Assembly: GCF_002946835.1 (NCBI RefSeq)
Contig: NZ_CP026652.1
Coordinates: 1,302,001 to 1,366,000 of the forward strand
Length of the DNA: 64,000 bases
Direction: 5' to 3'
From: Streptomyces dengpaensis
GTDB taxonomy: Bacteria > Actinomycetota > Actinomycetes > Streptomycetales > Streptomycetaceae
Position 1 is the first letter of the stretch; every line of letters begins with the position of its first letter. Below the pieces are notes generated by a model. The model did not search any database. It was not told the DNA's origin and saw only the letters and a program-made list of their open reading frames with translations. This document shows positions 1-9,229 of this stretch, piece by piece. The position numbers were made by a program, and so were the translations under genes.

Positions 1-1172
1 GTGAGGTCGCGCGGGTTGTTGGCCGTCAGGCGGGTCGCGAGCATCGCCTGGTCGGCCACGTAGGAGAAGTCTTTTGGGTCCAGGCCGAGCGTCTTCAGGT
101 CGGTCGGACAGCCGACGGTCTCCAGCAGCGCCTCGATGCGGGAGATGCCGGCCTTCGCCTGATCCAACACCGTCGACTCGGGGTCCGCAGCGCCGAGCAG
201 CGTACCGATCTCGGCGAATTCCGCGATCCGGGTCGGCAGGTTGAAGCGCATCACGTACGGCAGAAGCGCTCCGACGCCGAATCCGTGCGAGGTGTGGGTC
301 AGTGCACCGATCGGGGACTGGATCGCGTGCGCCGCAGCGGTGCCGGCGGTGTTGATGGCCATGCCCGCGTTGTACGCGGCCAGCATGGTCGCGGAGCGTG
401 CCTCGATGTCGGTCGGGTCGGCGACCACGCCCGCCAGGGACGAGTTGAGCAGGGTCAGGCCGCTGCGGCAGAAGATGTCGGTCAGCGGGTTCTTGCCGAT
501 GTAGAGGTGGTTGGCCAGGAAGTCGGGGGTCACATCTTTGACGCGGTCGGTGAATGTCTCGACCAGGTGGGTCAGCGCGTCCGCTGCCGTGGCCGCGGTG
601 AGTGCCGGCGGGCAGGAGACCGTGAGTTCGGGGTCGATGACGGCGGCGTACGCCTCCAGGTGGGGGCTGGCCACGCCGATCTTCATGCCCTTGTCCTGGT
701 CGAAGACGACCGAGATGCAGGTGACTTCGGCGCCGGTGCCGGCAGTGGTGGGTACGGTGATGACCGGTAGCCCGGGGCCGGGGACGAGGAACTCGCCGTA
801 GTAGTCGCGGACGTCGCCGCCGTGGGCGAGGACGGCGGCAGACACCTTCGCCAGGTCGAGGCAGGATCCGCCGCCGACGGCGAGCAGGGCGTCCACGTCG
901 GCGTCGCCGTACCGGTCGACGACGGTGAGTACGTTCTCGCGGGGCAGGTCCGGTTCGGCCTCGGAGAACACTGAGACCGTGATCCCTTGTCCTTCGATGG
1001 CGGTCACCATGTCCTTGAACTCGCTCACCTGTGCCATGCGGGCGTCGGTGACGACGAGGACGTGGCGTCCGATCTCGCCCAGGAGATGGGGCAGGTGGCG
1101 CCGTTCGCCGGGGCCGAAAATGACGGTCTTGGGCTGGCGGAGGACGCCGAGGGAGCCGACGCACGCGGTCAC
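1..1172 (-). CDS. iron-containing alcohol dehydrogenase, C-terminus cut by window edge
   Basis: Reads leftward off the window; about 390 residues are present, close to a whole family member. The family oxidises primary alcohols or reduces maleylacetate with NAD(P) and Fe/Zn. Visible: the nucleotide-binding motif GGGSCLDLAK near residues 100-109, PTTAGTGAEV near 145, a metal-ligand region around ATAADALTHLVE, and later HGFG and TSHGFG-type histidines. The GTG start overlaps the stop of the upstream aldehyde dehydrogenase by 4 bases, so the two are probably translated together. Paired with that dehydrogenase it would oxidise an omega-hydroxy acid or alcohol to aldehyde and then acid; this substrate assignment is inference from the neighbouring monooxygenase genes. 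Confidence 0.9.
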   Translation of the reverse strand, partial: MTACVGSLGVLRQPKTVIFGPGERRHLPHLLGEIGRHVLVVTDARMAQVSEFKDMVTAIEGQGITVSVFSEAEPDLPRENVLTVVDRYGDADVDALLAVGGGSCLDLAKVSAAVLAHGGDVRDYYGEFLVPGPGLPVITVPTTAGTGAEVTCISVVFDQDKGMKIGVASPHLEAYAAVIDPELTVSCPPALTAATAADALTHLVETFTDRVKDVTPDFLANHLYIGKNPLTDIFCRSGLTLLNSSLAGVVADPTDIEARSATMLAAYNAGMAINTAGTAAAHAIQSPIGALTHTSHGFGVGALLPYVMRFNLPTRIAEFAEIGTLLGAADPESTVLDQAKAGISRIEALLETVGCPTDLKTLGLDPKDFSYVADQAMLATRLTANNPRDL

Positions 1173-2659
1173 AGGCCTGCCTCCGTCTCGTTCACGGTGA
1201 TGGCGAGGTACTTGGGTTCGAGGAACTCGTAGATCGCCTCGTGTCCGCCTTCGCGGCCGAGGCCGGAAGCCTTGATGCCGCCGAACGCGGCAGCGGGGTC
1301 GGCCATGATGCCGCGGTTGATGCCGACCATGCCGAAGTCGAGGCGCTCACTCACGGCGATGGCGCGGTCCACGTTGCGGGTGAACACGTACGCGGCGAGC
1401 CCGTACGTGGTGTCGTTGGCGACCTTGACCGCCTCGGCGGCCGAGTCGACGGTGTAGATCGTCGCGATGGGGGCGAACAGCTCCTGGTGGCACAGGTCGT
1501 CATCGGCCTCGGTCACGGAGAAGACGGTCGGCTCGAAGAAGAATCCGTCGCCCGGCACCTCCTTGCCGCCGGTCAGCAGGGTCGCGCCGATCTTGGAGAA
1601 GCCGTCTACGAGTTCCTTGACGGTGTCGCGCTGGCGGGCCGAGATGATCGGGCCGACCTCGGTGGCCGGATCGAAGCCGTCGCCGACCTTCAGCTTCTCG
1701 GTCAGCGCGACGAACTTGGCCGTGAACTCCTCAGCGACACTGCTGTCGACGATGATCCGGTTGGCCGCGACACACGCCTGGCCGGCGTTGCGGAACTTGC
1801 ACACGATCGCCTGCTCGGCCGCCAGGTCCAGGTCGGCGTCGTCGAGCACGATGAACGGGCCGTCGCCGCCGAGTTCCATCGAGGCGTTGGTGATGTTCGC
1901 GGCGGCCTGGCTCAGCAGGGTGCTGCCCACACCGGTGGAGCCGGTGAAGCTCACCTTGCGCAGCCGGCTGTCCGCCATGAGCGCCGCCGACACCTTGGAC
2001 GAGGTCGTGGTGTGGACGAGGTTGACCACACCCGCCGGGAAACCGGCGTCGTGCAGCGCCTGTACGAACAGCGCGCAGGTCAGCGGGGTCTCCTTCGCGG
2101 ACTTCACCACGACGGTGCATCCGGCGGCGAGCGCCGCGCCGGCCTTGCGGGCAATCATCAGCAGCGGGAAGTTCCACGGAGTGATGAGCAGGCAGGGGCC
2201 GACGGGCTGGTGGGTGGTGACGACGCGGTAGGCGCCTCGGGAGCCGTGCGCGTAGGTGCCGTGGAGGTGGGCGATCTGCTCGGCGTACCAGAGGAAGAAG
2301 TCGACCGAGAGCTGGAACTCGCCCCGGGCCTCGCCCAGCGGCTTGCCGCTCTCCAGCGTCATGGTCTCGACGATGTCGTCGGCACGCTCCAGGAGCAGCC
2401 GGTGCGCGCGGTGGAACAGATCGGCACGCTCGCGCGGAAGCACATGCCGCCAGGCGTCCTGGGCGGCGACGGCCGCGTCGAGCGCGGCGCGTGACTGCTC
2501 CACCGTGCCGTCGGCGACCTCGGCGATCGTCCGGCCGTTGGCGGGGTTGACGACCGAGAACGTCTCGGCTGCGTGGGTCCACGCACCGTCGATGTACAAA
2601 TCGACGGGTATCTCCCGTCCGCGGACCTGTGCGGTGACCGGCGCGGTCGGTGTCGTCAT
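1169..2659 (-). CDS. NAD(P)-dependent aldehyde dehydrogenase, succinate-semialdehyde dehydrogenase-like
   Basis: A 496-residue cytosolic ALDH oxidising an aldehyde to the acid. It has the Rossmann motif FTGSTGVG, the general-base glutamate in MELGG (about residue 263) and the catalytic cysteine in NAGQACVAANRI (about 296). The ATG at 2659 is chosen over an upstream in-frame start because AGGAGG lies 8 bases before it and the first 15 upstream residues are not family-like. It is followed with a 4-base overlap by the iron alcohol dehydrogenase. Semialdehyde dehydrogenases such as GabD are the closest type by eye; in this context 6-oxohexanoate or a similar semialdehyde is a plausible substrate, but that is not proven. 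Confidence 0.93.
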   Translation of the reverse strand: MTTPTAPVTAQVRGREIPVDLYIDGAWTHAAETFSVVNPANGRTIAEVADGTVEQSRAALDAAVAAQDAWRHVLPRERADLFHRAHRLLLERADDIVETMTLESGKPLGEARGEFQLSVDFFLWYAEQIAHLHGTYAHGSRGAYRVVTTHQPVGPCLLITPWNFPLLMIARKAGAALAAGCTVVVKSAKETPLTCALFVQALHDAGFPAGVVNLVHTTTSSKVSAALMADSRLRKVSFTGSTGVGSTLLSQAAANITNASMELGGDGPFIVLDDADLDLAAEQAIVCKFRNAGQACVAANRIIVDSSVAEEFTAKFVALTEKLKVGDGFDPATEVGPIISARQRDTVKELVDGFSKIGATLLTGGKEVPGDGFFFEPTVFSVTEADDDLCHQELFAPIATIYTVDSAAEAVKVANDTTYGLAAYVFTRNVDRAIAVSERLDFGMVGINRGIMADPAAAFGGIKASGLGREGGHEAIYEFLEPKYLAITVNETEAGL

Positions 2660-2754
2660 GGAAGGGTCCTCCTCTTTCGGCGGGAGCGGTGCGGCGGCAG
2701 CCAACCGGCTCGGGTGGAGCTGCCGCCGTTACGGCACGGCACGTTCCCGCGGTG

Positions 2755-2779
2755 TCGTATTACCGTCATCTCGTATTAC
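2755..2779. promoter_or_regulatory. two direct TCGTATTAC repeats between divergent ALDH and GntR genes
   Basis: The nonamer TCGTATTAC occurs at 2755-2763 and 2771-2779, 16 bp apart, in an AT-richer stretch of the 233-bp divergent spacer. The spacing puts both on nearly the same DNA face, as expected for a tandem regulator site. The adjacent FCD regulator or the AcoR-like activator could be the binder; this is inference. Confidence 0.35.
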
Positions 2780-2892
2780 GCTACGGGCCAAAGTGCCGGA
2801 TCCGGTCTGGTGCATCGATTTGAGACAGTGCCTCACCAGCCCCAAGAGCCGCCGGGCCTGGCAAGCGACAGTTGGAGGTTGAGGGAGCCGCC

Positions 2893-3588
2893 ATGAGCAC
2901 TTCGAGACTGACGCGACACGCGGCACCGCTGCGGCAGCAGATCACACGGCTGCTTCGGGAAGACATCCTGAGCGGGACCTTCCAGCCTGGCGACGCCCTG
3001 CGCGAGAGCGCCCTGTGCGAGGCCTACGACGTCTCACGCACCGTGGTCAGAGAGGCGCTGCGCCAACTGGAGGCGGAGCGGCTGGTGACGGTGGTCGCCC
3101 ACCACGGTCCGGTCGTGACCGTGTTGACGCCGCGGGACATTGAGCAGATCTACGAGGTACGGCGCGCGCTCGAGGGCCTGGTGGGCGAACTCTTCGTGGC
3201 ACGTGCGTCGGAGCAGGTGAAGAAGGACTTGCAAGCGCTCCTGATCGAGATGGAGACGACCTACCTCAGGGGCACCGTCCAGACACGGGAGGAGGCGAAC
3301 GAGCGGTTCTACGGGCTCCTGCTCGAAGGGGCAGGCAACCCGGTCCTCGCCGAGGACGTCGCCCGCGTCCACGCTCGGGTCCAGATCTTTCGCCGCTACG
3401 CGTTCATCGACGACGAACGGGCGCGGATCTCGTTCGAGGAATTCGGCCGCATCATCGAAGCCGCGGCTGTCTCGTGTGACGCCGTCGCGGCACGAGCCGC
3501 GTGCGAGCACCATGTCCATGGCGCGGCGGCGTTGGCCGTCGAGGAGTATCGCCAGCGTCTGGCCCGAGGCCTCAAGCGACTCGAATGA
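2893..3588 (+). CDS. GntR-family transcriptional regulator, FCD (FadR) subfamily
   Basis: A 231-residue regulator with an N-terminal winged helix (residues about 10-75; DILSGTFQPGDALRE, then SRTVVREALRQLEAERLV) and an all-helical FCD ligand domain behind it. FCD domains usually bind small carboxylic acids through metal-bound histidines. ATG 2893 is preferred to the TTG 21 bases upstream because GAGGGA sits 6 bases before it. It is divergent from the aldehyde/alcohol dehydrogenase pair and lies just before the AcoR-like activator, so it probably represses this catabolic locus until a carboxylate intermediate accumulates. Confidence 0.9.
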   Translation: MSTSRLTRHAAPLRQQITRLLREDILSGTFQPGDALRESALCEAYDVSRTVVREALRQLEAERLVTVVAHHGPVVTVLTPRDIEQIYEVRRALEGLVGELFVARASEQVKKDLQALLIEMETTYLRGTVQTREEANERFYGLLLEGAGNPVLAEDVARVHARVQIFRRYAFIDDERARISFEEFGRIIEAAAVSCDAVAARAACEHHVHGAAALAVEEYRQRLARGLKRLE

Positions 3589-3617
3589 TCCGGAATCGAC
3601 ACTCGTCGATCTTCCTC

Positions 3618-3631
3618 TGATTACAGAATCA
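3618..3631. promoter_or_regulatory. inverted repeat TGATT-N4-AATCA upstream of acoR-like gene
   Basis: A perfect 5-bp inverted repeat with a 4-base centre, in the 109-bp gap between the GntR gene and the AcoR-like gene and 67 bp before the latter's start. It could be an operator for either regulator. The arms are short, so chance is possible. Confidence 0.3.
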
Positions 3632-3697
3632 TCGCGAGATGGCGCTAGACGGGCCATGCCGCATTATGCTCCGGCTCTGCATTAGGAAGGGAAGGGC

Positions 3698-5413
3698 ATG
3701 TCGACTGGGCCAGTCAACGCACTCAAAGACGAATGGTTGACCGGCAACACCGACCGCATCGATGTGGCGCCTGCGCTGCTGAGATCCTGGGAGCGTTCCC
3801 GGGAGGCGCTCGGTGTGCCGACCAATGTCCGCGAGGTGCCGCATGTCGCGGAAGATGAGCTCGATCAGCATCTTCTGGATCTTTTTCAGGCGCCGATGTC
3901 GCGTTTCTCCGCCGACTTGTCGGGAACGGGCGTCGGCCTTCTGCTCGCGGACGCCCAGGGCCGTATTCTCGGGCGCTGGGCCGCGGACCATGACGCTTGG
4001 CGCCACTTCGACAGAGTCGGCACCGACCGCGGGGCCGTCCTGGACGAGTCGCTCGTGGGCACCAACGGCGTCGGTACGGCCCTGGCGACCGGGAGTTGCG
4101 TCCAGATCACCGGCGCCGAGCATTACGCGGACATGTACAGCGACGCCGTCTGCACCGGAACGCCGATCCGGCACCCGCTGACCCAGAAGATCGTCGCTGT
4201 GGTGACGTTGTCCAGCGGGATCATCGAGGGCCGTTCGCTGCTGCGGCCCATGGTCAAGACGGTCGCCGACCAGTTGCAGCAGCATCTCCTCGATGTGGCC
4301 TCCCCCCAGGCCCGGGCGGTCTTCCAGGCGTTCGTGGACGCCTCGAAGGCGAAGGCCGGCGCGGTGGTCGGCTTCGGTCCGCAGGGACTGATCATGCAGA
4401 GCCAGGGCGCCGCCCGACTGTCCAGCGCGGATGTCGCGGTGCTCGGAGAGCTGGTCCAGCGGCAGTCCGGTGGCCGGTTCATCATCGAGCTCTCCGGCGG
4501 CCTCACCGAGGTCCGGCTGGCTCCGGTCGAGACGGGCGCCGGAGCGATCGTCTCCCTCCAGCGGGGCAGGACCTCGACCAGCACCGCGCTGGGGCCGGCC
4601 CGCACGCAGCTGATCGGACGCTCGCCGGACTGGATGGCGGCTCTGCACGCGGTCGCACGAAGGCGGGAGGCGACGCGGCCGGTGGTGATCGCCGGCGAGG
4701 CCGGCGTCGGGAAGACGTCGCTCGCCCTGGGGCTCCCCTTCCGTTCCGGCGATCCCGGGCCAGGTGCCCACATCGTGATCGACACGGTGGAGCGGACCCT
4801 GATCGGCGGGAAGCGATGGCTTCGCAACATCGCGGAGCGGCTGCAAGGCGGAGCGCCCGTCATCGTCAAGGGCTTCGACGCCCTCGACCCCGCTGCCAGG
4901 CTCGCGCTGGCCGGGCTGTTGGAGATGAGCGTTCTGAAGGGCCCGGTGATGCTCACCGCCACGCTTCGCTCGGCCGCGGAGGCGGAGGAGACGGCGGTCG
5001 GTCTCGGGGCGTCCCATGTGTGGGTTCCGCCGCTGCGGGAACGTACCGCCGACCTGCCCGCGCTGTGGCGCTACTTCACGGACCGGGCCATGCCGGGCGT
5101 CGGCCTGGAACCGCATGCGGAGACCCTTGGCCTGCTCACCGGATACCAGTGGCCGCGCAACCTCAAGGAACTCCACAACGTCGTGGAGGGGTTGGCGTTG
5201 GCCGGTAAGCGCGGATACGTCCTGCCCAGTGACCTGCCGGAGCGGATCCAGGGTTCGCGTGCGCTGACCATGATCGAGCGTGCCGAGCTCGAGGCGATCT
5301 CCCGGGCGCTGCGGGAAGCGGACGGGAACCGTTCCCGTGCCGCGGAGATACTCGGCCTGTCCCGGGCGACGATCTACCGCAAGATGAAGGCCTACAAGAT
5401 CACCGACTCGTGA
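3698..5413 (+). CDS. AcoR/MimR-like transcriptional activator (GAF, AAA-like domain, Fis-type HTH)
   Basis: 571 residues. The order is a GAF-type sensor (about 65-205), a remnant AAA+ domain with a P-loop (GEAGVGKTSLA, 333-343), a helix near 485 of the enhancer-binding type (WPRNLKELHNVVE), and a Fis-like C-terminal helix-turn-helix (AAEILGLSRATIYRKMKAYK, 548-567). The sigma-54 contact motif GAFTGA is absent and the Walker B position reads VIVKGFDAL rather than the usual DE pair. Sigma-54 is not found in streptomycetes, and related actinobacterial activators (MimR, AcoR-like) regulate monooxygenase and alcohol pathways without it. Likely activator of the neighbouring monooxygenase genes. An AAGGGA site precedes the ATG. 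Confidence 0.88.
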   Translation: MSTGPVNALKDEWLTGNTDRIDVAPALLRSWERSREALGVPTNVREVPHVAEDELDQHLLDLFQAPMSRFSADLSGTGVGLLLADAQGRILGRWAADHDAWRHFDRVGTDRGAVLDESLVGTNGVGTALATGSCVQITGAEHYADMYSDAVCTGTPIRHPLTQKIVAVVTLSSGIIEGRSLLRPMVKTVADQLQQHLLDVASPQARAVFQAFVDASKAKAGAVVGFGPQGLIMQSQGAARLSSADVAVLGELVQRQSGGRFIIELSGGLTEVRLAPVETGAGAIVSLQRGRTSTSTALGPARTQLIGRSPDWMAALHAVARRREATRPVVIAGEAGVGKTSLALGLPFRSGDPGPGAHIVIDTVERTLIGGKRWLRNIAERLQGGAPVIVKGFDALDPAARLALAGLLEMSVLKGPVMLTATLRSAAEAEETAVGLGASHVWVPPLRERTADLPALWRYFTDRAMPGVGLEPHAETLGLLTGYQWPRNLKELHNVVEGLALAGKRGYVLPSDLPERIQGSRALTMIERAELEAISRALREADGNRSRAAEILGLSRATIYRKMKAYKITDS

Positions 5414-5469
5414 CGGACGACTTCGAGGCGGCATCCGCGTAGCCCCTTCGCAGCCACAGGTATGCACAG

Positions 5470-5499
5470 AGTGGTCCGGGACCAGAGTCCCGGACCACT
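5470..5499. terminator. bidirectional hairpin terminator
   Basis: A perfect 13-bp stem (AGTGGTCCGGGAC and its complement) around a 4-base loop, followed by TT. It sits in the 100-bp space between the convergent activator and permease genes and can serve both. Confidence 0.8.
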
Positions 5500-5513
5500 T
5501 TGTCGTTCGGTAG

Positions 5514-6575
5514 TCATCCGGCCGTGGGCAGCGCCCTTTGGCGTCGGCGCTGGGCCAGCCCGCGAAGGGCGGGGGCGGCCTGGCGCAGCAGGACCACCGC
5601 GGCCAGGACCGCTGCCTGCGCGATGAGTTGCTGAGCGTCGTTCCAACCCAGCGAGCGCAGCAGCTGTCCGAGCTGGGTGAGGAAGAGCGCCCCGACGCCG
5701 CTGGCCACGATGCTCGCGAGACCGCCGGTCATGGCGGTGCCGCCCAGTACTACGGCCGCGACCGTCGGAAGGACGTAGCTGTCCCCGATGAAGAGCCCGG
5801 GAGTGCGGGTGTAGCCGGCCAGGAGAACACCGGCGGCGCCGTAGGCGAGGCCCGCGAACCCGTAGGCGACGACCTGGTAGAGGGTGACGCGGATGCCCAG
5901 CGCCGAGGCGGTGGGAACGCTGACGCCGATGTAGGTCAACCGGCGCCCGACCGCCGAGCGCTTGGCGATGATGCCGCCCACGGCGAGCATGAGGACCGCG
6001 ATGATGAACGTGTTCGGGATGCCGAAGGTCCGGTCGACGGAGAACCGGCTCAGGCCGCCCGGCGCGGTGGCCGGTGAGCCGCCGGAGATAGCGAGGACGG
6101 TGCCCAGCAGGACCGCGTTCATGCCGAGCGTCACGACCAGCGGCATGACGCGGGCGACCGCGACCAGGACTCCGTTGACCAGGCCGACGAGAGCGGGGGC
6201 GATCACGGCGACGGTGACGGCGAGCCACGCCGGCCAGCCGTGGGACTGGACCATGCAGGTGCACAGGGCCGCGGCGAGCGCGATCATGCCGGGCACCGAC
6301 AGGTCGAGGCCGCGTTGCTGCACGACGAGGGTCTGGCCGGCGGCCGCCATGGCGAGCACGGCGGCGAAGGGCAGCATGCTCAGCAGCGGGGCTGAGCCCA
6401 GGCTGCCCTGCGCGATGGCGGGGCTGAGGGCGAAGAGGATGATCGTGGCGATCACGATCCCCACCCCGCTGCCCGACAGGAGACGGCGCCAGGTGGCGCC
6501 CGCGTCGAAGGTGCCCATGGCGTTCCCGTCATAACTCGCAGGGGGACGGGAGGCGTTGGTGGGTCGGGTGGTCAT
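5514..6575 (-). CDS. ABC transporter permease, RbsC/CUT2 family
   Basis: A 353-residue, strongly hydrophobic membrane protein with about 8-10 predicted helices, of the BPD_transp_2 type (GLDLSVPGMIALAAAL is the family-typical stretch). It should form the second transmembrane half of the importer with the permease domain fused to the ATPase. Its ATG overlaps the stop of the fusion gene by 4 bases. CUT2 systems import sugars, autoinducer-2, purines and, in actinobacteria, assorted alcohols and ketones; the substrate here is unknown, though the flanking oxidation genes argue for their substrate. It is last in its operon and ends at a strong terminator. Confidence 0.9.
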   Translation of the reverse strand: MTTRPTNASRPPASYDGNAMGTFDAGATWRRLLSGSGVGIVIATIILFALSPAIAQGSLGSAPLLSMLPFAAVLAMAAAGQTLVVQQRGLDLSVPGMIALAAALCTCMVQSHGWPAWLAVTVAVIAPALVGLVNGVLVAVARVMPLVVTLGMNAVLLGTVLAISGGSPATAPGGLSRFSVDRTFGIPNTFIIAVLMLAVGGIIAKRSAVGRRLTYIGVSVPTASALGIRVTLYQVVAYGFAGLAYGAAGVLLAGYTRTPGLFIGDSYVLPTVAAVVLGGTAMTGGLASIVASGVGALFLTQLGQLLRSLGWNDAQQLIAQAAVLAAVVLLRQAAPALRGLAQRRRQRALPTAG

Positions 6576-9157
6576 GCGTGTGCTCCCGTCCGGCGAGTAC
6601 GGCGGAGCTGCGCGTACAGCACCGCGGCGCCGATGGTGACGAGGCCCGGGAGCCAGTAGCCCCAGGCAGGGGAAAGGTTGAGGAACGGGGAGACATTGAC
6701 CAGCTGCTGAGCGAGGAGTGCCGCGGCGATGATCCCGATGAACGAACCGCGACCGCCGAAGATGCTCGCTCCCGCGAGCACGACCACGGTCACCGAATTG
6801 AGGGTGTAGGCGAGACCGGGACGGCCGTCACCGATGCCGATCTGGGCCATCAGGATGATGCCGGCGGGCAGGACCAGAACGGAGCAGATCACGTACGAGG
6901 TGAACTGGATCAGCCGTATCTTCACCCCGAGCCGCTCCGCGGCGTCCGGCTCGGACCCCAGAGCCCGCAGCTCGACGCCCCACCGGGTGCGGCGCAGTGC
7001 CAGCTCAAGGAGGAGCACGAGGAGCACCGCGATGATGGTCACCAGCGGAACCGCGCCGAAGTGGGCCTGGATGCCAGCTGCCACCGCCGGGAAGATCGTG
7101 CCGCCCGGCGTGTCCCGCAGGGACAGGTAGATGCCCTGGAGGGCCATGTAGACCGCGAGGGTGGCGACGACCGGGTTGATGCGGAACCAGGTCACCATGA
7201 CGCCGTTGATCACGCCTACGGCGAGCGCGCCGGCGGCCATGATGATCAGACCGACGACGAGGTTTCCGCCGTCCACGATCCAGTACGACCCGATCACGAC
7301 CAGGAAGCCCATGAGGGGGCCGACGGACAGGTCGAACCCTGCTCCCATGACGACGACCTGCTGCGCGGCACCGACCAGCAACAGCGGCGCGAGCATGAGC
7401 AGGAGGTTGTTGAGGTTGAGCTGGCCGAAGTAGTCGCCATTGTGCATTCCGGTACCGAGACCGAGGAGCACGACGATCAGCGCGATCACCGCCGCGGGGG
7501 CCTGGTCGCCGGCCAGCCAGTCCCGCAGTCGGCGACGCTTCGCCGGCCGGGTCTTCTCGTGGCCGCGCACGCTCGTCGAGGTCAGGGCGGCGTGCGCGAT
7601 GGCCGCTTCGGTGATCTCCTCACCGGTGAGCTCCTCGACGACGCTTCCGCGCGACATGATCAGCACGCGGTGGCACAGGCCCTCCAGCTCGACGTTGTCG
7701 GAGGAGAGCACGATGACGGCGGCGCCGTCGTCGGCCGCGGTGCGCAGGATCTTGTACAGGTCGACGCGTGCACCGGCGTCGACACCTTGGGTGGGCTCCT
7801 CCACCACGAGGACCTTCGGTGTCGCGAGCAGCGTGCGTGCCATGACGGCCTTCTGCTGGTTGCCTCCGGACAGCGAGCTGATCGGCGTATCGGGGGTCGG
7901 CGTCTTGATCGCGAGGTTGCGGATCTGGTCCCTCGCGGTGGCCTGAGTCCGTACGTCGCTGACCAGGCCGAAGCGTCGGACCTTGTGCAGGGTGCGCGCC
8001 ACGATGTTCTCGCTCACGCCGAGTGGCAGGAAGACACCTTCGCCGTGCCGGTCGGCCGGTACGTAGACGACACCGGCGTTCGCCGCCGCCGCGTTCCCGC
8101 CGCTGACCCGCTGCCCGTCGACGACGACCTCGCCCGACGTCGAGACCAGGCCGGCCAGGGCACGGACGAGCTCGGTCTGGCCATTGCCCTGGACCCCGGC
8201 CAGTCCGACGATCTCGCCGGAGCGGACGGTCAGGGAGATGTCGTCGAAGCCGTGACCGGACAGCCCGGTCACGACGAGTCGCTCGGCCGCGCCCGCGGGA
8301 ACAGCTTCCTTGGCGGGGAAGACCGTCTCCAGTTTGCGGCCCACGACGCGCTCGACGATCTGCGCCTCGGTGACGGCCCCGGCGCCGAAGGTTCCGCGTG
8401 TCTGGCCGTCGCGAAGGACCGTGATCCGGTCGGCGATCTGTTTCACCTCAGGGATGCGGTGCGAGATGTAGACGACACCGGCGCCGGTCGCGACGGTCTC
8501 GCGGACCTTCGTGAACAGACGTTGCACTTCTTCGGCGTTGAGATGCTCGGTGGGCTCGTCGAGGATCAGGACCTTCGGGTTCAGCGCGAGCGCCTTGGCG
8601 ATCTCGATGATGAACCGCTTCTCCATCGACAGATCGCCGACGCGGGCGCGCGGGTCGATCTCCATCTCCCACGGCGCGAGCGTCTCGCGGGCCCAGGCGG
8701 CCGCGCGGCGCAGTCCGCCGACGCGCTGGTACCCGACGCCGAGGGCCATGTTCTCCGCCACTGTCAGGTCGGGCAGAAGCGCCGGATGCTGGCGCACGAT
8801 TCCGAGCCCGAGGCCGCGCGCCTGCTCGGGTTGCGCGTGCGTGAGCTGGGCGCCGCCGATGACGACGGTGCCGTCGTCCGCCGCCAACGCGCCCGAGGCC
8901 ACGGCCATCAGCGTGGACTTGCCGGCGCCGTTCTCGCCGACCAGGGCGTGGACTTCGCCCGGGCGGACGTCGAAGCTGACCTCGTCCAGTGCGCGCACGC
9001 CCGGGAAGGACTTGCCGATGCCCTGCATGGAGAGCACCGAAGCGGCTTGCCCTGCCGTCTGACTTGCCGCGTGGTGGGACTGGGAGGGGTTGGGGCTGGC
9101 GCCCTGCTGCGGTGGCCGGACCTGAGTCTCAGGCCCTTTGCTGCCGAAGTTGGTCAC
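6572..9157 (-). CDS. fused CUT2 ABC ATPase (two nucleotide-binding domains) and permease
   Basis: 861 residues, about the sum of an RbsA-type ATPase (500) and an RbsC-type permease (330). Two ABC cassettes come first: P-loop GENGAGKST near 74 with a matching LILDEP; the second has LSGGNQQKAVMARTLL and VVEEPTQGVDAG. A linker and a permease domain starting near residue 555 follow (FDLSVGPLMGFLVV is the membrane signature). The GTG start is supported by AGGAG 7 bases upstream. The operon order is lipoprotein, SDR, fusion, permease. ATPase and permease are normally separate genes; the reading frame is continuous and both parts keep their motifs, so this looks like a real fusion. Confidence 0.88.
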   Translation of the reverse strand: MTNFGSKGPETQVRPPQQGASPNPSQSHHAASQTAGQAASVLSMQGIGKSFPGVRALDEVSFDVRPGEVHALVGENGAGKSTLMAVASGALAADDGTVVIGGAQLTHAQPEQARGLGLGIVRQHPALLPDLTVAENMALGVGYQRVGGLRRAAAWARETLAPWEMEIDPRARVGDLSMEKRFIIEIAKALALNPKVLILDEPTEHLNAEEVQRLFTKVRETVATGAGVVYISHRIPEVKQIADRITVLRDGQTRGTFGAGAVTEAQIVERVVGRKLETVFPAKEAVPAGAAERLVVTGLSGHGFDDISLTVRSGEIVGLAGVQGNGQTELVRALAGLVSTSGEVVVDGQRVSGGNAAAANAGVVYVPADRHGEGVFLPLGVSENIVARTLHKVRRFGLVSDVRTQATARDQIRNLAIKTPTPDTPISSLSGGNQQKAVMARTLLATPKVLVVEEPTQGVDAGARVDLYKILRTAADDGAAVIVLSSDNVELEGLCHRVLIMSRGSVVEELTGEEITEAAIAHAALTSTSVRGHEKTRPAKRRRLRDWLAGDQAPAAVIALIVVLLGLGTGMHNGDYFGQLNLNNLLLMLAPLLLVGAAQQVVVMGAGFDLSVGPLMGFLVVIGSYWIVDGGNLVVGLIIMAAGALAVGVINGVMVTWFRINPVVATLAVYMALQGIYLSLRDTPGGTIFPAVAAGIQAHFGAVPLVTIIAVLLVLLLELALRRTRWGVELRALGSEPDAAERLGVKIRLIQFTSYVICSVLVLPAGIILMAQIGIGDGRPGLAYTLNSVTVVVLAGASIFGGRGSFIGIIAAALLAQQLVNVSPFLNLSPAWGYWLPGLVTIGAAVLYAQLRRTRRTGAHA

Positions 9158-9229
9158 GTCGGACTCCTGGAGGATTGAGGGGCGCGGACCTGAGTGGTCG
9201 GCCGGCGCCTCGGCTCGTTGACGGGGCCC

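Noticed and set aside
1241..2494. Long plus-strand frame opposite the aldehyde dehydrogenase
   Set aside because: It mirrors the minus-strand ALDH, is Arg/Val/Gly-rich without any domain, and results from the third-base G/C bias of the real gene.
6578..9178. 866-residue plus-strand open frame
   Set aside because: Antisense shadow of the fused transporter gene; composition (Asp/Gly/Arg/Val) is that of a shadow frame and no start signal or motif is present.
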